In this document: one piece after another, positions 24,297 to 34,029 of the stretch
Layout: each line of letters starts with the position of its first letter
Position numbering within the stretch: position 1 is the first letter of the stretch
Source: Lactobacillus selangorensis
GTDB lineage: Bacteria; Bacillota; Bacilli; Lactobacillales; Lactobacillaceae
Length of the DNA: 64,000 bases
Assembly (NCBI RefSeq): GCF_001437205.1
Contig: NZ_JQAZ01000001.1
Span: 1-64,000 of the forward strand
Direction of reading: 5' to 3'
Position numbers and translations under genes: made by a program
The notes under the pieces: generated by a model
Database searches by the model: none
Told to the model about the DNA's origin: nothing
The model's input: the letters and a program-made list of their open reading frames with translations, nothing else

Positions 24297-25040
24297 ATGA
24301 GTCTTGAAGTAAAACACTTAACGGGCGGTTATGCCCAAGTACCAGTTTTGAAAGACGTCAGCTTTACTGTGCCGGACGGCGAGATTGTTGCGCTGATCGG
24401 TTTGAATGGGGCCGGCAAATCGACCACGATCAAACACATCATCGGTGTTCTGACCCCGATGAAAGGGACAATCGCAGTGAACGGACTGACATTGGCGAAA
24501 AATCCGGATGCCTACCACCAGCAGATTGCTTATGTGCCGGAAACACCGGTTTTATATCCGGAGCTGACCTTAAAAGAACACATTGAAATGACAATCTTAG
24601 CTTACGACCTCGACCATGATGAAACGTGGCAACGGGCGCACCGGTTGTTGAAGATGTTCCGGCTCGATAATAAGTTAGACTGGTTTCCAATTCATTTTTC
24701 CAAAGGGATGCGGCAAAAAGTGATGATTGTCTGTGCCTTTATGACCCAGGCCAGTTTATACATCATCGATGAGCCGTTCACGGGACTTGATCCGCTGGCC
24801 ATCAATGATTTGCTGACGATTGTCAACGAAAAGAAGCAGGAGGGGGCGTCGGTGTTCATGTCGACCCATATCCTCGATACAGCGCAGAAGTATGCCGATC
24901 AGTTTGTCCTCCTCAATCACGGCCGGGTTCGTGCCGAAGGTACCCTCAAGCAGCTTGAGGAGCAGTTCCACATGAGCGCCGCCGATCTGGATGATATTTA
25001 TCTGCAGATGACGAAGGAGGAGGCGGATCCCGATGACTGA
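24297..25040 (+). CDS. ecsA: EcsA ABC transporter ATPase
   Basis: The ATP-binding subunit of the EcsAB transporter. Walker A is GLNGAGKST near residue 36, the signature motif is FSKGMRQK (variant of LSGGQ) near 137, and Walker B is LYIIDEPFTGLDP near 155, with the H-loop STHILD near 192. Length is 247 residues. It overlaps ecsB by eight bases. In Bacillus and Staphylococcus, Ecs affects protein secretion, intramembrane proteolysis and competence; the transported molecule is not settled. Confidence 0.94.
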   Translation: MSLEVKHLTGGYAQVPVLKDVSFTVPDGEIVALIGLNGAGKSTTIKHIIGVLTPMKGTIAVNGLTLAKNPDAYHQQIAYVPETPVLYPELTLKEHIEMTILAYDLDHDETWQRAHRLLKMFRLDNKLDWFPIHFSKGMRQKVMIVCAFMTQASLYIIDEPFTGLDPLAINDLLTIVNEKKQEGASVFMSTHILDTAQKYADQFVLLNHGRVRAEGTLKQLEEQFHMSAADLDDIYLQMTKEEADPDD

Positions 25041-26253
25041 TCTCTGGTCGCAACGCTTAGCCAAGCACCAGCGCCAGCAGTTCAAGTATTTGCGGCTCGT
25101 CTTCAACGATCATTTTGTGATTGCCCTAATCTTTATGCTGGGCGGCCTAGGCTATGCCTATTCGAATGCTTTGAAGGGGCTGACCCATCCGGTTTGGTGG
25201 GCCAAGCCATTGGGACTGATTGTCCTGCTAATCGTGCTTGGTTTCGGCCACTTAGCCACTTTGGTGGAAGAGGCCGATACGGTGTTTCTGCTGCCGAAAG
25301 AAGAATCGTTTCCAGCCTATTTGGAACGGGCCTGGCGGTATAGTTTGTTGCTGCCGAGTATCGTGATGATTTTTGCCGTGCTGGCGTTAGCACCGTTTCT
25401 GTGGATCGGCGCCGGCATGACGATGTGGGGCTTGCTGTTCCTAGGTGTGACCGAACTGGTGCTCAAAGCTCTCAATTTGAAATTAGCCGTCCTGCAGCGT
25501 TATCAGATGGCCAATTGGCAGCAGCACACTAGCTGGCTGTTTTACGGTTTCAGTTTGCTGGTCTTAGCAGCCGCTTTCTACATCCACCCGTTGGTCGGAG
25601 TGGTACTGGCAGTCCTAGGCGCCGTTTATGCGCGCATGCAGCAGCGGCAAGTCGGCCATTTTCATTTGCGCTGGCAGTACTTAGCCGCCACCGAAAAGAC
25701 CCGCATGTTTAATTTGTACCGTTTCTACAACCTGTTTACCGACGTGCCGGGAATGGGCAGCCGGGTCAAACGCCGTAGCTACCTTGATTTCATCGCCAAT
25801 TGGGTCAAGCCAACTCATGACGATGCTTATGGCTACTTGTTCATTCGGGGCTTTTTGCGGGGCACCGAATACAGTGGCTTGTACATCCGGTTTGTGATTC
25901 TAGGCAGCATTATTCTGTACTTCAGTTCGCAGTGGGTGCTGGCACTGATTTTGTTCGCCTTGTTCCTGTATATGACAGGCTTTCAACTGCTGCCGTTTTA
26001 TCATCAGTACGACGGCATTATCTTTACCCATTTGTACCCGTTGTCTGACCAGCAGAAGCAGCGTTCCTTCGAACGGCTGGTCCAATGGTTAATGGGCGTT
26101 CAATGGGGAATTGGTGCCTTGGTGATTCTGGTCGTCTGGAAATTCACCATGCCGACAGCGATTATTCTCATCGCAACGTTTGTCGAAGTATTAGCGTTTG
26201 TCAGAATCTATACGCCGCAACGCTTGCGTCCGCAAAAAAGAATTATTCGTTAA
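25033..26253 (+). CDS. ecsB: EcsB ABC transporter permease
   Basis: The membrane subunit of EcsAB, 406 residues with about eight hydrophobic segments beginning at VIALIFMLGGLGYAY. A basic cytoplasmic N-terminus (SQRLAKHQRQQFKYLRLVFN) is usual for EcsB. The conserved loop PGMGSRVKRRSYLDFIANW lies near 240. AGGAGGAGG inside the end of ecsA provides the ribosome binding site, and the genes overlap, so translation is coupled. No ecsC follows; a terminator does. Confidence 0.92.
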   Translation: MTDLWSQRLAKHQRQQFKYLRLVFNDHFVIALIFMLGGLGYAYSNALKGLTHPVWWAKPLGLIVLLIVLGFGHLATLVEEADTVFLLPKEESFPAYLERAWRYSLLLPSIVMIFAVLALAPFLWIGAGMTMWGLLFLGVTELVLKALNLKLAVLQRYQMANWQQHTSWLFYGFSLLVLAAAFYIHPLVGVVLAVLGAVYARMQQRQVGHFHLRWQYLAATEKTRMFNLYRFYNLFTDVPGMGSRVKRRSYLDFIANWVKPTHDDAYGYLFIRGFLRGTEYSGLYIRFVILGSIILYFSSQWVLALILFALFLYMTGFQLLPFYHQYDGIIFTHLYPLSDQQKQRSFERLVQWLMGVQWGIGALVILVVWKFTMPTAIILIATFVEVLAFVRIYTPQRLRPQKRIIR

Positions 26254-26257
26254 CACG

Positions 26258-26294
26258 AATCGCATCCAAGCAATTTTTGCTGGGGTGCGATTTT
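26258..26294 (+). terminator. Terminator of ecsAB
   Basis: ATCGCATCC and GGGGTGCGAT pair around a loop, followed by TTTT. Confidence 0.7.
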
Positions 26295-26297
26295 GGC

Positions 26298-26326
26298 TTG
26301 ACGGTATTTTAAATACTCTTTAAAAT
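26298..26326 (+). promoter_or_regulatory. Promoter of ytmP-trmB
   Basis: TTGACG (26298-26303), 17-nt spacer, TAAAAT (26321-26326); close to consensus. Confidence 0.85.
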
Positions 26327-26382
26327 AGGGAAAGAGAAAAAAATGAGTTGTCTTCCAAAACTCAAAGTGAGGGGGATTGCCG

Positions 26383-27165
26383 ATGGACTTCGACTTAAAT
26401 GCCGATTGGCAAATCCGTTCAGCAGGTGGGAATACTGGAAGTGCCTTTATGGGCATCCATGCAACGGAAAAAGTATTTTTAAAACGGAACAGTTCGCCGT
26501 TTTTAGCTGCACTCTCGGTTGAGGGCATCACGCCCCGGCTGATTTGGACCAAACGGATCGCGAATGGCGATGTGCTGACGGCCCAAGAGTGGCTGAACGG
26601 CCGGACCTTGACCCGAGATGAGATGAATAGTGCCCAAGTGGCGCATTTGCTGCGGCAAGTGCATACGTCCCGGCTGCTTAAGAAAATGCTGGTCAAAGTC
26701 GGCGGGCAGGCATACACGCCCAGCCGGCTGCTGCGGCATTACGAGCAGGGGCTGCCGCTGGCCCTGCGGCAGAATGATTTTTTGGAAAAAGTCGCTTTTT
26801 TCCTTAATAAAAACCAGCCGCAGTTTTCAAAAAATGCGTTTGAAGTTTGTCACGGCGACCTGAATCATAAAAACTGGCTGCTGTCGGACCAGAAACGTTT
26901 ATACTTGGTCGACTGGGATTCGGCAATGTTAGCTGATCCGGCCGTCGACCTGAGCATGGTTTTATTTCAGTATGTGCCCCGTGCCGATTGGACGGAGTGG
27001 GTCGCCAGCTACGGCTTGGAATTAACGACCCCATTATTGACCCGTATTCATTGGTACGGCTGTCTGCATTTGTTAAATGCCATTCGTGCCCATTATGAGG
27101 AATGCCGGTTTACGGAAATGAATCAGGCGATACTTTTATTAGAACATTTTTTTAAGAAGGACTAA
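26383..27165 (+). CDS. ytmP: YtmP-like aminoglycoside/choline kinase-fold protein
   Basis: A small-molecule kinase of the APH/choline kinase fold. The catalytic loop CHGDLNHKNWLL (near residue 158) and the metal-binding VDWDSAMLADPAVDLS (near 177) are both intact, so it should be active, but the substrate is unknown. The start ATG 26383 is seven bases after AGGGGG. The pairing with trmB downstream is conserved from Bacillus (ytmP-ytmQ) to lactobacilli. Confidence 0.88.
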   Translation: MDFDLNADWQIRSAGGNTGSAFMGIHATEKVFLKRNSSPFLAALSVEGITPRLIWTKRIANGDVLTAQEWLNGRTLTRDEMNSAQVAHLLRQVHTSRLLKKMLVKVGGQAYTPSRLLRHYEQGLPLALRQNDFLEKVAFFLNKNQPQFSKNAFEVCHGDLNHKNWLLSDQKRLYLVDWDSAMLADPAVDLSMVLFQYVPRADWTEWVASYGLELTTPLLTRIHWYGCLHLLNAIRAHYEECRFTEMNQAILLLEHFFKKD

Positions 27166-27213
27166 CGAGATGAGGCGTGCGAGCGCCTCATTCTTTTGTG
27201 AGAGGACGTTAAC

Positions 27214-27855
27214 ATGAGATTACGAAACAAACCATGGGCCAAAGACCTGATTGCGGCCAATCCGCAGTGGATTTTGGTCAATCCGGTCGGGATGCAGGGC
27301 AAATGGCAAAGCCGCTTCGCCCAGAAACAGCCGTTGTCGATTGAAGTCGGTTCCGGCAAAGGCCGGTTTATTACCGAAATGGCGCAAAAATATCCGGACC
27401 GCAATTTTATTGCGATTGAAGTTCAGGAATCGGCGATTGCGATGGTCCTGAAAAAGCAGGTCGATTTGCAGCTGGACAATCTGCAGTTATTGCTGGGCGA
27501 CGGGGCCGAGCTGACCGAATATTTTGCACCGGAAGAAGTCAGCACGGTTTACTTGAATTTCTCCGACCCATGGCCAAAGACACGGCATGAAAAACGGCGG
27601 CTGACGTATAAAGATTTCCTGAAACAATATGAAACGGTTTTGCAGCCAGCTGGCGAGCTCGAATTCAAGACTGATAATCAAGGCTTGTTCGAATATTCGC
27701 TGATTTCACTGAACCACTACGGGATGGAATTCGACCGTGTGTCGCTCAATCTGCACCAGAGTCAATGGGCTGACGACAATGTCATGACCGAATACGAACA
27801 GAAATTCAGCGCCAAGGGCCAGCCGATTTTTCAGTTATGTGCGCACTTTAAATAA
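27214..27855 (+). CDS. trmB: tRNA (guanine-46-N7)-methyltransferase
   Basis: Methylates G46 in the variable loop of tRNAs using SAM. Motif I is [16 protein letters not shown] near residue 45, and the family hallmark [17 protein letters not shown] lies near 115. The C-terminal [11 protein letters not shown] supports the assignment. Length is 213 residues, normal. The N-terminus [13 protein letters not shown] is typical of the family. It follows ytmP by 48 bases and shares its promoter. Confidence 0.96.
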   Translation: MRLRNKPWAKDLIAANPQWILVNPVGMQGKWQSRFAQKQPLSIEVGSGKGRFITEMAQKYPDRNFIAIEVQESAIAMVLKKQVDLQLDNLQLLLGDGAELTEYFAPEEVSTVYLNFSDPWPKTRHEKRRLTYKDFLKQYETVLQPAGELEFKTDNQGLFEYSLISLNHYGMEFDRVSLNLHQSQWADDNVMTEYEQKFSAKGQPIFQLCAHFK

Positions 27856-27939
27856 GTGCCAGCAGACTAGACAATTTAGAAAAAAAGCGTATAGTAGAGG
27901 TATCAAGAACGGTTACTAAAAGTAAGGAGATTGATTCAA

Positions 27940-28263
27940 ATGGAAATTTTAGATCAAGCTAGTTATCAAAATTTAAAACAAACGCTTGCCACTGGTAAGC
28001 ATATCCTTTTCTTTACCGCCGATTGGTGCCCAGACTGCCGGTTTATCAAACCAGTGATGCCTGAAATCGAAGCCGATTATCCGGATTATCAATTTATCCA
28101 GGTCGATCGGGACGAATTCATCGATCTCTGCCAAGAGATGGGAATCATGGGGATTCCTAGTTTTGTCATCTATCAGGACGGCAAAGAAACCGGACGCTTT
28201 GTGAATAAAGATCGTAAGACAAAGAAACAGGTCGAAGATTTTATCGATTCCGTCGCGGCCTAA
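27940..28263 (+). CDS. ytpP: Thioredoxin-like protein YtpP
   Basis: A 107-residue thioredoxin-fold protein with the active-site pair in FFTADWCPDCRF (C30, C33) and the cis-proline loop GIPSFVIY near 70. It lacks any signal peptide, so it acts in the cytoplasm. The CPDC active site differs from the CGPC of true thioredoxin and is typical of YtpP. The start is ATG 27940 after AAGGAG. The ytpP-ytpR-sftA-murC order matches Bacillus, although ytpQ is absent. Confidence 0.9.
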   Translation: MEILDQASYQNLKQTLATGKHILFFTADWCPDCRFIKPVMPEIEADYPDYQFIQVDRDEFIDLCQEMGIMGIPSFVIYQDGKETGRFVNKDRKTKKQVEDFIDSVAA

Positions 28264-28288
28264 CGTCATAAAGGAGATTTGAAAACAG

Positions 28289-28936
28289 ATGTTGATTACA
28301 AGTTTAAATAAAGCAGTTTTTCCAAATGTACTCGTTGCAATCGTGGCACCGAACGCCGACCATCAGGACAGCGAACAAAAAGACGACATCGTCCGTGTAT
28401 TTGCCACCGACGACCAGCGGACATTGGGGTACAACTTTTTAGCGATTGATCGGATTCTGCCGGAATTAGATCAAAACGGCCAGGTCATCTTGTCAGAAGC
28501 ACAAGTTGCTAAGCTGAATGCCGCTCTTGAAACAGCCGGTTTTCAAGGTGAGCTGGTTGCCCAGACACAGTCTAAATTTGTGGTCGGCTTCGTCAAAGAA
28601 GTCAAAAAACATCCCGATTCAGATCATCTGCATATTACCCAGGTAGAAGTCGCAGACGGCCAGACCCTGCAGATTGTCTGCGGGGCGGCCAATGTTGCTG
28701 AAGGTCAGAAAGTGGTTGTCTGCGAGATTGGGGCAATGATGCCAAGCGGCCAGATTATCTGGCCCGGCAAGCTGCGTGGTGTCACAAGCGACGGCATGTT
28801 AGCCGCTGCTCGTGAATTGGCACTGCCGAATGCACCGCAGAAACATGGCATTTTAATCCTGCCTGCCAGTGCGCAAACCGGTGCACCTTTTGATTTCGAA
28901 AAAGGGGCCGCTTTAGTCGCACAACAAAACGTTTAA
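28289..28936 (+). CDS. ytpR: YtpR-like tRNA-binding-domain protein
   Basis: A 215-residue protein with an N-terminal DUF4479-type region and a C-terminal EMAP/Arc1p-type tRNA-binding OB fold (VVGFVKEVKKHPDSDHLHI near 108, IVCGAANVAEGQKV near 130, GKLRGVTSDGML near 160). The same OB fold occurs at the N-terminus of PheT, and the alignment with pheT at 61290-61510 in this window is obvious by eye. No catalytic domain is attached. Its role in tRNA quality control or delivery is inferred. Confidence 0.9.
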   Translation: MLITSLNKAVFPNVLVAIVAPNADHQDSEQKDDIVRVFATDDQRTLGYNFLAIDRILPELDQNGQVILSEAQVAKLNAALETAGFQGELVAQTQSKFVVGFVKEVKKHPDSDHLHITQVEVADGQTLQIVCGAANVAEGQKVVVCEIGAMMPSGQIIWPGKLRGVTSDGMLAAARELALPNAPQKHGILILPASAQTGAPFDFEKGAALVAQQNV

Positions 28937-28951
28937 CCATTCCTAAAAATC

Positions 28952-28977
28952 AGTCCGCCGTGTGCGGGCTTTTTTTG
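28952..28977 (+). terminator. Terminator of ytpP-ytpR
   Basis: AGTCCGC and GCGGGCT pair around CGTGT, followed by TTTTTT. Confidence 0.8.
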
Positions 28978-29063
28978 CGGCTTCTTTTAAATCGCCCTAA
29001 AAATCACTGGGAAGCATGTTAAAATGAAATTAGACTAATTTAAACGAAGAAGGATTGAAAATC

Positions 29064-31637
29064 ATGGATGAGCATTATGATGGGCCGGCTTTTTATCGGC
29101 AGAATGAACGGCAGCCACAGCAGGCGGCCTCACAAGCACAGCGTCCGGTTCGCAGTGCATCCGCAGCACAAGTGTCGCAAGCACCTGCGTCAGTGGCCAG
29201 TTCTTCAGAAGAAGAACCGCTCGATGCTGCTTTGCCGCATGTCCGCCAAGAAGCCAAACGGGAGCATCTGGCTCGCCATTTAGGAACGAATGAGGAGTGG
29301 CATTGGCAAGTGCCGCTCGATGAATATAAGCACATTTTGGAAGAATTGCATAAGACGCCGGATGAATATTACCTGTTCGGGTCGTTGGAAGATGAAGAAC
29401 CCAACGTGGCGCCGATTGAGAACACAGCGAGTGCAACGATTCTTTTCAGTCCGGAAGAATCGTCAGTGGCAGCCGCTGATTCAGAAGTAGTCTCCTCAGC
29501 GGCAGAGACAGGAGAATCAACGGTTGCTCCGACCTCAGCCGCACCAGCTATCGTTAGTGAAGCTGTTCCTGAAGAAACAGCAACCAGTTCGGAACCCGAA
29601 TCGGTTGCAGACACGACAACGGAAATCAAATCGGAAGAACCTGTCGCAGAAGATAGGACAGCCGTAATGACGACAGAAGCTCCCTCAGAGGACAGCATCG
29701 AAGCGACGACTGAAGCAACGGTCCAGCGAATTCCGGCAACCGTCAGCGAGTTTTATGGAAACCTGCATCAGCAGCGTTTAACGCCGAACAGTCTGGCTGA
29801 GAAAAAGCCGGTTCAGTCCCAACAACTCAGTTACAAAGCACGTAAAAAACTGTTGAAGCAGCAGCGGCAGTTGCGGCGCAGTTTGGCGGAGGAAAAGTCT
29901 TCAGCTGCCAGTGCTGTGACCGAAACTGAAACCACGACAGCACCGACTGAGGAAACTACGGTTGAAATAACGAGTGCACCGACAACGGCCATCACCAGTG
30001 CGCCAACAACAGCAGCGACTAGCGTTCCGACTGAGGAAGCAACGATGGCCCCTACACAAGTTCCGACCGTTGCTGTGACGGTGGCGCCAACTGCTATGCC
30101 GACTGAGGAAGCGACCAGTATCCCGACGCAAGTAGCAGTGGCCGCACCGACAACTGCTCCCACTCAGGCACCGGTAACGGTGAGTACAACCGCCGAAGCA
30201 GCGCCAGTAATTGATACAGCCGTTGCGGCGGCCTATCAAATGCCGCCGCTGTCGTTATTGCCGGCACCAGTGATTCCAGATGAATCTGAAATGCAAACGT
30301 GGGCGCAAGACCAGGCTCAGACACTGGATGAAACGCTGGAAGCTTTTCATGTCAAGGCTCACGTTACCCATTGGACAACTGGTCCAGCCGTCACACAATT
30401 CGAAGTGGCGCTCGATCGGGGGGTCAAGGTCAACAAAATCACCAATTTGAATGACGACTTGAAATTGGCCTTAGCGGCAAAAGACATTCGCATCGAAGCA
30501 CCGATTCCGGGCAAACGGACGGTCGGCATTGAAATCCCGAATTTGAAGTCGCGACCGGTGATGCTGTCGGAAGTGATGCGTTCGCCGGAATTCCAGAACA
30601 GCAAATCACCGTTAACAGTGGCACTGGGCGTCAATTTATTCGGCAAGCCGATGGTGACGGACATCAATAAAATGCCGCATGGTTTGATTGCCGGTGCGAC
30701 GGGCTCTGGGAAGAGTGTCTTCATCAACAGTGTGATTGTGTCCTTGCTGTATAAGGCCAAACCGAATGAAGTCAAACTGCTGCTGATTGATCCGAAGGAA
30801 GTTGAATTGGCACCGTATAACGGACTGCCGCATCTGCTATCGCCGGTTATTTCCGATCCGCAGGCCGCTGCAGCCGCTTTGAAGTGGGCCGTCAACGAAA
30901 TGGATAATCGGTATAAGAAACTCGCCGCAGCGGGTGTCCGCAACATCAAGCAGTTTAATGAAAAGGCTCGGGCCAATGGCGATGATGGTTTAATCATGCC
31001 GTATATCGTCATCATTATCGACGAGCTGGCCGACTTGATGATGGTGGCCTCGAGCGAAGTGCAGGATTATATTGCCCGCATCACCCAGAAAGCACGAGCG
31101 GCCGGCCTGCATCTCTTAGTAGCGACGCAGCGTCCGAGTGTCGATGTCATTACTGGGACCATCAAGAATAACATTCCGACACGAATCGCCTTCATGGTTT
31201 CGAGTCAAGTCGATTCACGGACGATCATCGACCAGAGCGGGGCCGAACGACTGCTAGGACGGGGCGATATGCTCTACTTGGGCAATGGTCAGTCGCAGCC
31301 GGTCCGAATTCAAGGGACTTATGTTGAAAATGAAGTCGACCAGATTGTCAGTTACGTCAAGAATCAGCAGGGGCCGCATTACGCCTTCAATCCGGATAGT
31401 TTGTTGAAAAAAGTGACCCAGACCGAAAATGAAGATGAATTGTGGCCGGATGTGCTTGATTATATTGCCGGTGAAAAGGGTGTCTCGACGTCGAAGCTGC
31501 AACGGGTCTTTTCAATCGGTTACAATCGGGCGGCAAAACTGATTGATGACCTTGAAACACGGCATTATATTTCTGGTTCGAATGGTTCGAAGCCACGTGA
31601 GGTCTTTTACACTGGAAATTCTGAAACAAATGAATGA
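29064..31637 (+). CDS. sftA: SftA-like soluble DNA translocase (FtsK/SpoIIIE family)
   Basis: A hexameric ATP-driven DNA pump that clears chromosomal DNA from the closing septum. From ATG 29064 it has 857 residues. There are no TM segments, which marks SftA rather than SpoIIIE/FtsK. Residues 1-380 are low-complexity, first Ser/Glu/Ala-rich, then a Pro/Thr repeat region (about 285-382, units like TSAPTTA and TEEATMAPTQ). The motor follows, with Walker A GATGSGKSV near 543 and Walker B IVIIIDELADL near 648. A C-terminal winged-helix gamma domain (KGVSTSKLQRVFSIGYNRAA) reads DNA polarity. It is followed by murC, as in Bacillus. Confidence 0.92.
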   Translation: MDEHYDGPAFYRQNERQPQQAASQAQRPVRSASAAQVSQAPASVASSSEEEPLDAALPHVRQEAKREHLARHLGTNEEWHWQVPLDEYKHILEELHKTPDEYYLFGSLEDEEPNVAPIENTASATILFSPEESSVAAADSEVVSSAAETGESTVAPTSAAPAIVSEAVPEETATSSEPESVADTTTEIKSEEPVAEDRTAVMTTEAPSEDSIEATTEATVQRIPATVSEFYGNLHQQRLTPNSLAEKKPVQSQQLSYKARKKLLKQQRQLRRSLAEEKSSAASAVTETETTTAPTEETTVEITSAPTTAITSAPTTAATSVPTEEATMAPTQVPTVAVTVAPTAMPTEEATSIPTQVAVAAPTTAPTQAPVTVSTTAEAAPVIDTAVAAAYQMPPLSLLPAPVIPDESEMQTWAQDQAQTLDETLEAFHVKAHVTHWTTGPAVTQFEVALDRGVKVNKITNLNDDLKLALAAKDIRIEAPIPGKRTVGIEIPNLKSRPVMLSEVMRSPEFQNSKSPLTVALGVNLFGKPMVTDINKMPHGLIAGATGSGKSVFINSVIVSLLYKAKPNEVKLLLIDPKEVELAPYNGLPHLLSPVISDPQAAAAALKWAVNEMDNRYKKLAAAGVRNIKQFNEKARANGDDGLIMPYIVIIIDELADLMMVASSEVQDYIARITQKARAAGLHLLVATQRPSVDVITGTIKNNIPTRIAFMVSSQVDSRTIIDQSGAERLLGRGDMLYLGNGQSQPVRIQGTYVENEVDQIVSYVKNQQGPHYAFNPDSLLKKVTQTENEDELWPDVLDYIAGEKGVSTSKLQRVFSIGYNRAAKLIDDLETRHYISGSNGSKPREVFYTGNSETNE

Positions 31638-31719
31638 CAAACCGATGAATCATACGGCGGATATGGTAAACTGAAGTAGTACAAAAAAGCGTCTTGAGAC
31701 GAAAAAGAGGATATGGCTT

Positions 31720-33057
31720 ATGGCAGAAAAAGAATTATCGAAAGATAAAACCTACTATTTTGTCGGGATCAAAGGTTCCGGTATGGCATCATTGGCATTG
31801 TTGCTGCATGATTTAGGGTATCAGGTCGAAGGTTCGGATATTACACAGTACACCTTTACACAAAAGGGACTCGAAGATGCAAACATCAAGATTTATCCGT
31901 TTAACAAGGATAATCTGCATGCTGGTTTGTTTGTGATCGCTGGCAATGCATTCGATGATGACCAGGAAGAAATCAAAGCGGCACGTGCGATGGGCTTGCC
32001 CGTCATGCGTTACCATGAATTCTTAGGTAAATTTATGCAGCCGTACACCAGCATCGGTGTGGCTGGCACGCATGGCAAGACGAGCACCAGCGGCTTGCTG
32101 GCCCACGTTTTAAGCGGTGTTGCAAAGACCAGCTACCTGATTGGCGATGGCTCCGGCAAAGGGGTGCCGAATTCACGTTTCTTCGTTTTTGAAGCGGATG
32201 AATACCGGCGTCATTTCTTAGCCTACCATCCTGATTACATGATCATGACCAACATCGATTTCGATCATCCCGACTATTACAAGGATATCGAAGATGTTTA
32301 CCAAGCCTTCGAAACGGAAGCCAACCAGACACAAAAGGCTGTTTTAGCTTGGGGCGATGACAAAAATCTGCGTCGTTTAAAGGCTGATGTGCCGATTTAT
32401 TATTACGGTACTAGCGATAAGGATGATTTCCAAGCCGTGAATATCGAACGGACGACAGCTGGTTCTTCGTTTGACGTGATGTACAAAGGCGAATCGATCG
32501 GCCGTTACGAAACACCGCTCTATGGGAAACACGGAGTCTTGAACAGCACGGCGGTAATTGCCGTTGCTTATCTTGAAGGCATTCCCAGCGGCGAAGTGGC
32601 CCGTGAATTGCGGACGTTCGGCGGGGTAAAACGCCGGTTTGCTGTTTCGACCGTCGGCGATATGACGATTATCGATGATTATGCGCATCATCCAACTGAA
32701 ATCGAAGCCACATTGGATGCGGCTCGGCAGAAGTTCCCTGATAAGAAGATTATTGCCGTCTTCCAGCCGCATACCTACTCACGGACATTAGCCTTCTTAG
32801 ATGGCTTCACCAAAGCCCTCGACAAGGCTGATGAAGTGTATATCACCCCCATCTTCGGTTCGGCTCGTGAAAGCAGCGGCAAGGTTTCAGCTGCAGATTT
32901 AGCCAAGAAGATCATTCCAAACAAGAGCAAAGGCGTGCTCCATCAAGACGACCTGACTTCCTTATTACAGGAACACAATGCCGTGGTCGTCTTTATGGGT
33001 GCCGGCGATATTCAAAAGTATGAAACTGCCTATAAAAAGGCGTTAGAACAACGTTAA
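31720..33057 (+). CDS. murC: UDP-N-acetylmuramate--L-alanine ligase
   Basis: Adds the first amino acid, L-alanine, to UDP-MurNAc in peptidoglycan synthesis. The nucleotide loop [18 protein letters not shown] opens the protein, the Mur ligase P-loop is [18 protein letters not shown] near residue 114, and [10 protein letters not shown] near 322 and FQPHTYSRT near 348 complete the family pattern. The length of 445 residues is normal. AAGAGG stands before ATG 31720. It lies 82 bases after sftA. Confidence 0.96.
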   Translation: MAEKELSKDKTYYFVGIKGSGMASLALLLHDLGYQVEGSDITQYTFTQKGLEDANIKIYPFNKDNLHAGLFVIAGNAFDDDQEEIKAARAMGLPVMRYHEFLGKFMQPYTSIGVAGTHGKTSTSGLLAHVLSGVAKTSYLIGDGSGKGVPNSRFFVFEADEYRRHFLAYHPDYMIMTNIDFDHPDYYKDIEDVYQAFETEANQTQKAVLAWGDDKNLRRLKADVPIYYYGTSDKDDFQAVNIERTTAGSSFDVMYKGESIGRYETPLYGKHGVLNSTAVIAVAYLEGIPSGEVARELRTFGGVKRRFAVSTVGDMTIIDDYAHHPTEIEATLDAARQKFPDKKIIAVFQPHTYSRTLAFLDGFTKALDKADEVYITPIFGSARESSGKVSAADLAKKIIPNKSKGVLHQDDLTSLLQEHNAVVVFMGAGDIQKYETAYKKALEQR

Positions 33058-33065
33058 TCATTGGA

Positions 33066-33103
33066 AAACAGGGCGGCAAAAAGATTGCCGAACTGTTTTT
33101 TTA
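33066..33103 (+). terminator. Terminator of murC
   Basis: AACAG...CGGCAA pairs with TTGCCG...CTGTT, followed by a T run. Confidence 0.8.
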
Positions 33104-33109
33104 TAAGTA

Positions 33110-33137
33110 TTGACGTTCCATTAAAAACGTGTAAAAT
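33110..33137 (+). promoter_or_regulatory. Promoter of the BI-1 family gene
   Basis: TTGACG (33110-33115), 16-nt spacer, TAAAAT (33132-33137). The leader of about 90 nt shows no further structure that I can see. Confidence 0.8.
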
Positions 33138-33234
33138 GGTCTTACAAATGAAAGAGTAATGACATAAATGAAATACTTTAAAACCTCTTTCGATGGCATT
33201 TTGCTAGTAAATTTTGAGAAATGAGGTACAGGAC

Positions 33235-33939
33235 ATGCAAGAAAATCAAACGACGTCACGTGACCGTGGCTTAGCGTTATTTTTTAACAAAGTCTATGGG
33301 TATATGACTGCTGGAATCGCCGTTTCGGCGGTTGTAGCGTACTTGGTCAGTACCGTCTTTAAAACACAATGGATCAATCTGATCGCCAATAACCGGCTGA
33401 TCTTCTATGTGATCCTCTTCATTCCGTTCATCCTCGTCTGGGGAGTGAGCCGGAATTCGTATCGGAATCCGACCGGCGGCTTTCTGATGTTCATGCTACT
33501 GTCAGTCAGCTATGGGCTGCAATTTTCACTGATTGCGATGTTCTATAGCGGCGCCAATATTGCCGCTGCCTTTGTCAGCAGTGCCGGTGTCTTTGCGGCG
33601 ATGTCGATTTACGGGCGGGTCACCAAGAATAACCTGTCCAACTGGGGCCGGACGGCATTTGCCTTCCTGATTGGAATTATCATCGCTTCGCTGGTCAACA
33701 TGTTTATTCATTCGTCGGTCATCAGCTACATTTTGTCGTATGCAACTTTGATTATCTTCATCATCATGACTGCTTCGGACAATCAGAAACTGACGCTGAT
33801 GTATCAGCGTTACGGGTCAACTGGTCAAGTATCTGTGACTGGGTTAGCCATTCAAGGGGCCCTGAGTCTATACTTGGATTTCATCAACATCTTTTTATCG
33901 ATTTTGGAAATCTTCGGTTACGGCAGCAACCGCAACTAA
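33235..33939 (+). CDS. Bax inhibitor-1 (BI-1)/YccA-family membrane protein
   Basis: A 234-residue, seven-TM membrane protein of the BI-1 (TMBIM) family. Bacterial members include the Bacillus calcium-leak channel YetJ and E. coli YccA/YbhL. The N-terminal cytoplasmic segment ends in LALFFNKVYGYMTAGIAVSA, and the C-terminal ALSLYLDFINIFLSILEIFG is the typical last helix with its aspartate. ATG 33235 follows GAGGT by seven bases. A transport function is inferred from the family. Confidence 0.88.
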   Translation: MQENQTTSRDRGLALFFNKVYGYMTAGIAVSAVVAYLVSTVFKTQWINLIANNRLIFYVILFIPFILVWGVSRNSYRNPTGGFLMFMLLSVSYGLQFSLIAMFYSGANIAAAFVSSAGVFAAMSIYGRVTKNNLSNWGRTAFAFLIGIIIASLVNMFIHSSVISYILSYATLIIFIIMTASDNQKLTLMYQRYGSTGQVSVTGLAIQGALSLYLDFINIFLSILEIFGYGSNRN

Positions 33940-33944
33940 TTTCA

Positions 33945-33982
33945 AACGAGTTCAGACAAATCATCTGAACTCGTTTTTTAGT
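33945..33982 (+). terminator. Terminator of the BI-1 family gene
   Basis: AACGAGTTCAGA and TCTGAACTCGTT pair perfectly, followed by TTTT. Confidence 0.9.
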
Positions 33983-34029
33983 GTGAAAATTTGTTAAAAT
34001 AGAGGCAGGAACATGAACGGAGGATTTCA

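Noticed and set aside
29831-30239. Repetitive minus-strand frames (Val/Ala/Gly-rich and Cys/Arg-rich) opposite the sftA linker
   Set aside because: They mirror the Pro/Thr codon repeats of sftA on the other strand; composition is an artefact of the repeat.
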